NCBI GenBank assembly: GCA_003501565.1
Contig: DNPC01000810.1
Span: 1 to 11,828, forward strand
From: Planctomycetaceae bacterium
GTDB lineage: Bacteria > Planctomycetota > Planctomycetia > Pirellulales > Pirellulaceae
DNA length: 11,828 bases
Direction of reading: 5' to 3'
Shown: one piece after another, positions 6,649 through 11,828 of the stretch
How the letters are laid out: each line of letters begins with the position of its first letter
Numbering within the stretch: the first letter of the stretch is position 1
Program-made: the position numbers and the translations under genes
The notes under the pieces: model-generated
Database searches by the model: none
The model's input: only the letters and a program-made list of their open reading frames with translations
Told to the model about the DNA's origin: nothing

Positions 6649-8634
6649 GTGAGTGAGCCAGAATTCGATTACCTCGGGCCGTACAAAGTTGAGCGAACAA
6701 TCGGTCGTGGGGGAATGGGAAGCGTCTATAAAGGCTTCCATTCGAGAAGCGGTGAACCGATCGCGATTAAAGTCATTGCTCCTGCGGTAGCAAATTCGCC
6801 TCGTTTCCGCCGAAGATTTGCGGCTGAAGTTGAAACCCTGCAGCGGCTGAAACATCCCAACATCGTTTCATTGGTCGGATTTGGGGAAGAACAAGGCCTT
6901 TTGTTCTACACGATGGAGTACGTCGATGGCTATTCGCTGCACGAGTACCTTCGGCAGAACAAAAAGATGCCCTGGCAAGAAGCGATCGACGTAGCTATCG
7001 AGACGGCTGCGGCTCTCAAGCATGCCCACGACCTGGGCATTATTCACCGTGATCTAAAGCCTGCGAATTTGATGGTTGCTGGCGACGGGCGGGTGAAACT
7101 TACCGATTTTGGTATAGCCAAATTGTTTGGTGCAACCGAATTGACCGCTGCAGGTTCGGTGATTGGCACGGCTGATTATATGCCGCCGGAGCAGGCAGAG
7201 GGTAAGGCCGTCACCGTGCGCAGCGATTTGTATAGCCTGGGCGGCGTCGTTTATGCGTTGATTTGCGGTCAGGCGCCATTCACCGGAAACAGCGTTCCCG
7301 AAGTCCTTTACGCGGTGCGCTACAATAGCCCACCGATTTTGCAAGAAAGGGAGCCAGACGTTCCGGATGAACTTTCGGAGTTGGTTCATGAATTACTGGA
7401 CAAGACGCCAAGCAAACGTCCACCAACGGCCCTGGTTGTTGGCAACCGTCTCAAGTCCATCCAGCAAGGCTATGCTGCTCGGAGACGAGCTAAGTCGAGC
7501 AAGCCTGGTCTGCACACTCCCGATGACCCGCAGCCCGCGAAGTCGAATCCGACGAATGAGACCGGCTTTCGCAAGATGGGCACACACCTAACCAATCTGG
7601 ATTTGTCAGATATTGAAGAAGATGAGGTTCAGCTTACCGGCGAAGAAATAGATCAGCTGGGACTAGAGAAAGATGACAGCGAGCAGTCCACTGAATCGAA
7701 AGCAGGTAACCCACTAGCTACCCATGAACAGCAAACGATGGTCGCTCCGGAGGACTTGGAGTTGCCACCAGTTGGCCCTAAATCTGAAGGTTTGCATTCT
7801 CGACGCGAGAGTGAGTTCTCAGGAGAATTCCCGCAGGTTGCATCGGCGGGGGCATTGGATGAAGAATCAGTGACCTCTGGCGGCCCCTCACATTACACTC
7901 CGGTTGAAGAAGCCGATTCTAGACCGTACGGATTTGTTGAAAAAGACGCTCAGGAGGCGGAGGCCGGTACCGATTGGTTGCAGATCGCTTCAATCACCGG
8001 AATCGTAGTGACCTTGTTGGCGAGTATTGGCCTGGGGGTGTATTGGCTTCGCCCAGGCAATGCGGACCAGCTGTACCAGTCAATTCAGGAGGCAGTAGAC
8101 AGCGGTGACGAAGTTCGGCTGAGCGCTGCCAAGGGAGAGATTGACACGTTCCTCAGTCGCTTCGGTGAAGATGAAAGGGCACTTGAGGTCGAAGCACTGC
8201 GTGATGAAATCGAGCTGTCGCGCTGGACACGCGTTTTGCAGCGTAGAGCCGCGCGGTCAGGAGGTGAAGCGAATATGTCAGCGATCGAGCAGGCATTTCT
8301 CGAGTGCATGCAACTGAGACAACGAGCGCCCGATGTAGCTGAACCCCACATGCGAGCTTTTTTGGCGGTTTACGGTCCCCTCAAAGATCTACCACCGCGT
8401 GAGAAACGGTATGTCGAACTGGTCGATTTTGCGTTGCGTATTGGCGAGCGGCAAGTCGCCGAAGATGAGCCTCCAGCAGCCGACGAACTTGAAAAATTGA
8501 TTCAATCGGCAGATAGGTCGCTCAGTGGCGAAGAGCTCAGTGAGTATTACAAAGATCTAATGACGCTCTACGGCGATAAAGAGTGGGCGAGTGAACAAAT
8601 TACGCGTTTGAGGCGTAAGCTGCAGGAGGAGTAG
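6649..8634 (+). CDS. Transmembrane Hanks-type serine/threonine protein kinase (PknB-like)
   Basis: A 661-residue membrane kinase. Catalytic domain about residues 11-272: Gly loop GRGGMGSVY (19-27), Lys41 in AIKV, Glu60 of helix C, HRDLKPAN (133-140, catalytic Asp135), DFG (153-155), an activation segment rich in Thr/Ser (TELTAAGSVIGT), PPEQ (179-182, in place of APE) and Arg257. It should be an active RD kinase. Residues about 275-440 form a low-complexity linker with basic then acidic stretches (DIEEDE 321-326) and many Ser/Thr, plausible autophosphorylation sites. One membrane helix spans about 445-467 (IASITGIVVTLLASIGLGV). The remaining 194 residues lie outside the membrane and look like a charged helical domain; no PASTA repeats are visible. 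The start is GTG, with GGAG 11 nt upstream. The glycosyltransferase and flippase genes follow, so regulation of polysaccharide assembly is a reasonable inference. Confidence 0.93.
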   Translation: MSEPEFDYLGPYKVERTIGRGGMGSVYKGFHSRSGEPIAIKVIAPAVANSPRFRRRFAAEVETLQRLKHPNIVSLVGFGEEQGLLFYTMEYVDGYSLHEYLRQNKKMPWQEAIDVAIETAAALKHAHDLGIIHRDLKPANLMVAGDGRVKLTDFGIAKLFGATELTAAGSVIGTADYMPPEQAEGKAVTVRSDLYSLGGVVYALICGQAPFTGNSVPEVLYAVRYNSPPILQEREPDVPDELSELVHELLDKTPSKRPPTALVVGNRLKSIQQGYAARRRAKSSKPGLHTPDDPQPAKSNPTNETGFRKMGTHLTNLDLSDIEEDEVQLTGEEIDQLGLEKDDSEQSTESKAGNPLATHEQQTMVAPEDLELPPVGPKSEGLHSRRESEFSGEFPQVASAGALDEESVTSGGPSHYTPVEEADSRPYGFVEKDAQEAEAGTDWLQIASITGIVVTLLASIGLGVYWLRPGNADQLYQSIQEAVDSGDEVRLSAAKGEIDTFLSRFGEDERALEVEALRDEIELSRWTRVLQRRAARSGGEANMSAIEQAFLECMQLRQRAPDVAEPHMRAFLAVYGPLKDLPPREKRYVELVDFALRIGERQVAEDEPPAADELEKLIQSADRSLSGEELSEYYKDLMTLYGDKEWASEQITRLRRKLQEE

Positions 8635-8672
8635 TGGGGAATACCGGCCAATTCACCGACTGCAACGATGCT

Positions 8673-8728
8673 CACCCGAGGGACGGCATGAATTGACCGT
8701 ATCGTAACGCTGGCTCGGGTGGTCTTTT
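8673..8728 (+). terminator. Branched hairpin with U-run: terminator or attenuator
   Basis: CACCCGAG (8673-8680) pairs perfectly with CTCGGGTG (8714-8721). The 33-nt interior contains a small stem ACGG (8683-8686) / CCGT (8697-8700). GTCTTTTCCC follows, giving a TTTT run at 8725-8728. It lies 38 nt past the kinase stop and ends 6 nt before the glycosyltransferase ATG, so it could end or attenuate kinase transcription, or hide the ribosome site of the next gene. Confidence 0.45.
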
Positions 8729-8734
8729 CCCTCA

Positions 8735-10006
8735 ATGAACCCAGCGCTGAGCTTGCGTGCGTCTCCTGCTATCGCGGAAAACCTGCCAGTGTCGATACCG
8801 CTCCTTTGCTGTTCGAGTTCTTTTGACGGTGGCGGAAGCGAGCGACAACTCTGGCAACTCGCAAGCGGCATATCGCGGCGTGCCTTTTCCCCGAGTGTGT
8901 ATTTGCTTCATCGTCGTGGGCCCTATCTTGATCGCTTGGACTGCAATACGCCCGTCTACGATTACTTCTCCTCGCACCAAGAATCGCTGCTCAACAAGAT
9001 TCCGGGCCAGATACACCGGCGGCAGGTGGCTCATTTGACAGCAACGTTGGAAAGAGCGAGAACCCAAGTAGTATACGATCGGACCTATCACCTTACGTTA
9101 CTTACGGCCCCGGCGTGTCGGTCTGCAAAGGTTGCTCGCGTGTCCGTCATCGTTAGCCCGCCCAGCCAAGATTTTGAAAACGCCACCGAACGTTTCAAGT
9201 GGCAGAAACGCCGACAGCTGCGTGCCGCCTATGCTGATCCGAAATCGCTCGCGTTGGCTGTCAGCGATGCGGTTGCGAGAGACGCTGAGAATTACTTCCG
9301 ATTGCCAGCAGGAACGGTCAGAGTCGTTCCTAGTCCGATCGATATTGAGTCGGTTGGCAAGCAAGCGACCGAAGCTTTACCCGAAGTAATAAAGCAAGCG
9401 ATCGCACCCGAGCAGTGGGGCAGGACGTTTTGCGTCGTTGGACGAATGTCTGCCGAAAAGGGGCAGAGGCTTGCGATTGCCGCGCTGGCGAAGTTAGTAC
9501 ACAGGGTGCCCGATGCTCGGCTGATCCTGGTAGGTGACGGACCAATGCGTCAATCGCTTATTCAACAAGCCGAACAGCTAGGCGTTTCAGCGAACGTCGT
9601 AATGCCGGGCTTTGTGGCAAACCCCTACCCGATCATTCAACGATCTGCTGGCGCAATTGTTCCCAGCCAATACGAAGGTTTGCCAAACGTGATATTGGAG
9701 GCCTTCGTTCTTGGGACGCCTGTAATTGCGACGAAGTGCAGCGAGTCGGTTGAAGGGTTGTTGGATGAGCAACGCGGCACGCTGGTTAAACAGAATGATT
9801 CGGAACAACTTCAACAAGCGATGGCTCGACTGATTGAGCAAACCAGAGACAGTCCTGAGGTCATCCGCCACCAAACCGATTTGGCGCGAGGCTACGTCAA
9901 AGAACGGCATAGCCTGGTTTCCTGGCTGGTGACGATGGAAGACCTTCTGAAAGAGCAACACGATCGCTTTCAGGCGCTCAACTCCGCTGGGAGTGGCGAT
10001 GGCTGA
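8735..10006 (+). CDS. GT4-type glycosyltransferase (GT-B fold)
   Basis: A 423-residue retaining glycosyltransferase that would transfer a sugar from a nucleotide donor to a growing glycan at the cytoplasmic side of the membrane. The N-terminal acceptor domain begins at IPLLCCSSSFDGGGSERQ (21-38), with the GGGSE loop typical of GT4. The C-terminal GT1-type domain shows VVGRMSAEKGQ (234-244), ARLILVGDGPMR (261-272), VVMPGFV (288-294) and the donor-site SQYEGLPNVILEAFVLGTPV (311-330) with the E-x7-E pair Glu314/Glu322. No membrane segment or signal peptide. ATG 8735 is the only plausible start, and no Shine-Dalgarno is visible, only the preceding hairpin. The 3' end overlaps the flippase gene by 8 nt, implying translational coupling. 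Donor and acceptor sugars cannot be named. Confidence 0.92.
   Translation: MNPALSLRASPAIAENLPVSIPLLCCSSSFDGGGSERQLWQLASGISRRAFSPSVYLLHRRGPYLDRLDCNTPVYDYFSSHQESLLNKIPGQIHRRQVAHLTATLERARTQVVYDRTYHLTLLTAPACRSAKVARVSVIVSPPSQDFENATERFKWQKRRQLRAAYADPKSLALAVSDAVARDAENYFRLPAGTVRVVPSPIDIESVGKQATEALPEVIKQAIAPEQWGRTFCVVGRMSAEKGQRLAIAALAKLVHRVPDARLILVGDGPMRQSLIQQAEQLGVSANVVMPGFVANPYPIIQRSAGAIVPSQYEGLPNVILEAFVLGTPVIATKCSESVEGLLDEQRGTLVKQNDSEQLQQAMARLIEQTRDSPEVIRHQTDLARGYVKERHSLVSWLVTMEDLLKEQHDRFQALNSAGSGDG
9989..9993 (+). promoter_or_regulatory. Ribosome binding site of the flippase inside the glycosyltransferase gene
   Basis: GGGAG lies 5 nt before ATG 9999. It favours this start over the in-frame GTG at 9993 and supports translational coupling with the upstream gene. 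Confidence 0.55.
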
Positions 10007-11576
10007 CTCGTCGGGAAAAATGCAGGATGTAGACCAAGCGTCGCGGACTGCCGAGAAAACACAGCGGCCAGACGGTACTGAGGGTGGGCGTACGGCGGTC
10101 AACCTGGCAGTTGTCTCCTTGGCTAGCTTGCTGCAGCTAATAATCCAGTTTGCGATCACCGGTGTAACGGCAAGTCTATACGGTAGCAAAGCACCCGCAG
10201 ATGCACTCTACGCCGCGCTTGCACTGCCAACATTTGTTACAGCAGTGCTGAGCGGCTCCCTGTCCTACATCTTGATTCCCGATCTGGTCGCCAAGTTCGA
10301 AGCAGACGCAGATGGCAAAGCGGCTTGGGGGCTAGCTTCTTTCGTGGGGCTGGTTGTTTCGATTGCCGGCATCGTGGCCGGCATCTTTTTGTTTGGACTG
10401 GCGGGGCCACTTGTTGACTACTGCTATCCAAACTTGAAGTCCCCGAAAACAGCATATACATGCTTGGAGATTCTAAGCGTTCAAGTATTTCTGACGGGGT
10501 TGGTAAGCTGGACGACGGCGGTGCACCACAGTCGGCAGGGATTCATGTGGCCAGCGCTGGGGGGAATCTTGGGCGTAACGTGCTCGTTGTTGCTAGTAGT
10601 CTTTGCAGGGCAACGGAGTGTGTCTGTGATCGCCTGGGCCATCAACCTTGGTTCGGTAGTTAGCGTGGTCGTGCAGTTGTTACCGATTGCAGGAAAGATA
10701 GCGTGGCCGGTAGCTGACATTGCCAACATTGCGAAACTCTGTCGCGTGTTCTGGCCGCTCATTCTGGGAACCTTTTATCTACGGATCGAACCGGTAGTCG
10801 ACAAGCTGTTGGCCGACAGACTGGGAGATGAGGGTGCAGTTGCCCATGTGAATTACAGTCAGCGGATCATGATGGCACTGCTGACCGTTGGAACCAGCAG
10901 CCTGTCATTGGTGGTATTTCCTCAACTTGCAAAGCAGTTTGCGGCGGGAGGCAAGATCGGATTTGCAAAGCACTTTGCACTGGCCTTGCAACGGATGTGG
11001 CTGATCATCGTTCCGATCGCGATCGGCGTTAGCTGTTTCGCGCTCCCAATTGTTCGCGATCTGCTTGAGAGAAAACAGTTCACATCCGAAGACACGTATG
11101 TAGTGGGATGGTTGATTGTCCTTTCCATGGGCATGTTCGTCGGTGCAAGTTTGGGGGAGTTGCTTGCGAGGGCCTTCTATGTGATGGAAGATACGCTGAC
11201 GCCTACGTTGGTCGGAGCAATAGCGTTAACGATCGGGTTTGCCTTCCGCTTTGCGCTCATCGATTCCTGGGGCATCTGGGCGATTGCCGCTGGGGTATCC
11301 GTCTACTTTCTCTTGTCCGCAGCCGTAATGCTGTGGATGTTACGTAGAAAAGTAGGCACCGGCGTGCTGGAGGGTTCGTTTCGTCAGGTTCGTGATGCTG
11401 TAATTGCTTCACTAGTTGCCTGCGGAGTTTGTGCGGGAGTGTACGCGACTAAAATAGGAACGACTTGGTTGGCGGGACCTATCGGTGGGATTGCCTATTG
11501 GGTTGTGCTGATGCTGTTGAAGAATGAGGCGGCGCTACAGATTCGCCACGAGATTGCATCGCGGCTTCGGCGATAG
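9999..11576 (+). CDS. MurJ/MviN-like lipid-linked glycan flippase
   Basis: A 525-residue polytopic membrane protein of the MOP superfamily with about 14 predicted helices, starting near residues 33-57 and ending near 490-507. Family-typical features: EPVVDKLLADRLGDEGAVA (264-282) then NYSQRI (285-290) and SLSLVVFPQLAKQ (301-313), and LLARAFYVMEDTLTPTL (388-404), which matches the MurJ 'R-x-F-Y-x-x-x-D-T-x-T-P' block. The first 30 residues are polar and cytoplasmic. It would translocate a lipid-linked oligosaccharide across the inner membrane, either lipid II or, more likely given the adjacent glycosyltransferase and kinase, an exopolysaccharide or capsule repeat unit. ATG 9999 is preferred because GGGAG is 5 nt upstream; GTG 9993 is an in-frame alternative. 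I do not assign murJ, as such genes often occur as extra copies in polysaccharide clusters. Confidence 0.87.
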   Translation: MADSSGKMQDVDQASRTAEKTQRPDGTEGGRTAVNLAVVSLASLLQLIIQFAITGVTASLYGSKAPADALYAALALPTFVTAVLSGSLSYILIPDLVAKFEADADGKAAWGLASFVGLVVSIAGIVAGIFLFGLAGPLVDYCYPNLKSPKTAYTCLEILSVQVFLTGLVSWTTAVHHSRQGFMWPALGGILGVTCSLLLVVFAGQRSVSVIAWAINLGSVVSVVVQLLPIAGKIAWPVADIANIAKLCRVFWPLILGTFYLRIEPVVDKLLADRLGDEGAVAHVNYSQRIMMALLTVGTSSLSLVVFPQLAKQFAAGGKIGFAKHFALALQRMWLIIVPIAIGVSCFALPIVRDLLERKQFTSEDTYVVGWLIVLSMGMFVGASLGELLARAFYVMEDTLTPTLVGAIALTIGFAFRFALIDSWGIWAIAAGVSVYFLLSAAVMLWMLRRKVGTGVLEGSFRQVRDAVIASLVACGVCAGVYATKIGTTWLAGPIGGIAYWVVLMLLKNEAALQIRHEIASRLRR

Positions 11577-11605
11577 TCGCGTGCATTGTGAGTTCGGTAT
11601 GTGAT

Positions 11606-11610
11606 GGAAG
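11606..11610 (+). promoter_or_regulatory. Ribosome binding site of the right-edge gene
   Basis: GGAAG ends 5 nt before ATG 11616 and favours it over the in-frame ATG at 11604. Confidence 0.4.
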
Positions 11611-11615
11611 ATGAC

Positions 11616-11828
11616 ATGGCGGAAGTCAAAACAATAGATTGTGCGGGAATGTCCGCACCATCGATTGCTGAGGGGCTGGCAAGCGTCCAGCCGGAGCAGA
11701 CAGTCAGACTCGTCGGGGGAACCGATGGATTGGCTGGCGTTGGCAGCGGGGCGTGGAACGCTGAACGACTGGAGGTCGATTTTAGCCTGGGCGACTTTGC
11801 GTTTATGTTGACCGATGGCACGCTCGCT
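11616..11828 (+). CDS. Unrecognised protein, N-terminal 71 residues (partial, runs off right edge)
   Basis: An open frame continues to the window end. It begins MAEVKTIDCAGMSAPSIAEG and includes RLVGGTDGLAGVGSGAW and LEVDFSLGDFAFML. There is no signal peptide or membrane segment, so the visible part looks soluble. I do not recognise the family. The start is ATG 11616, with GGAAG 5 nt upstream; ATG 11604 in the same frame would add four residues (MEDD). It begins 39 nt after the flippase stop on the same strand, so it probably belongs to the same transcript and may take part in the same glycan pathway. Confidence 0.6.
   Translation, partial: MAEVKTIDCAGMSAPSIAEGLASVQPEQTVRLVGGTDGLAGVGSGAWNAERLEVDFSLGDFAFMLTDGTLA

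Noticed and set aside
9587..10189. 200-codon minus-strand ORF across the glycosyltransferase/flippase junction
   Set aside because: Antisense to two supported genes, with no recognisable features.
1..11828. Insertion sequences, CRISPR arrays, phage or defence genes
   Set aside because: No transposase, no regularly spaced repeats, no integrase and no defence motifs were seen on either strand.

Overview
The window looks like a bacterial chromosome segment from a Planctomycetes-type organism (Rhodopirellula/Blastopirellula-like). This is an inference from the gene content: a DUF1080 + sugar-dehydrogenase fusion, a formylglycine sulfatase, a CE6/SASA esterase, a transmembrane Hanks-type Ser/Thr kinase, moderate GC and mostly weak Shine-Dalgarno signals. 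No insertion sequence, CRISPR array, rRNA or tRNA gene was seen.

Region 1 (1-637). The left edge holds the first 24 codons of a minus-strand gene, which encode a convincing signal peptide and run off the window. A gap of about 560 bp separates it from the divergent plus-strand genes.

Region 2 (638-5221), a secreted carbohydrate-modification block. A two-domain enzyme (DUF1080 / 3-keto-disaccharide hydrolase family followed by a PQQ-type glucose/sorbosone dehydrogenase domain) is followed after 51 nt by a type I sulfatase. Both carry signal peptides. A secreted SASA-family carbohydrate esterase converges on them from the minus strand, with only 18 nt between the stop codons. Together they suggest oxidation, keto-sugar cleavage, desulfation and deacetylation of a decorated glycan outside the cytoplasm.

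Region 3 (5361-6648). A cytoplasmic histone-deacetylase-family enzyme lies on the minus strand upstream of the esterase. It uses a TTG start with a very good Shine-Dalgarno. A 367-bp divergent intergenic region with a strong short hairpin and a possible 26-residue membrane peptide separates it from the right-hand genes.

Region 4 (6649-11828), a plus-strand surface-polysaccharide-like block. A transmembrane Ser/Thr protein kinase is followed by a GT4-type glycosyltransferase, a MurJ/MviN-like flippase overlapping it by 8 nt, and the start of an unrecognised gene cut by the right edge. A branched hairpin with a short U-run lies between kinase and glycosyltransferase and may attenuate transcription. 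The arrangement suggests glycan assembly and export, with the kinase a possible regulator.

I found no clearly new system. The most interesting points are the oxidase/keto-glycosidase fusion beside sulfatase and esterase genes, the kinase-linker-helical sensor architecture beside glycan export genes, and the structured elements at 6555-6572 and 8673-8728.
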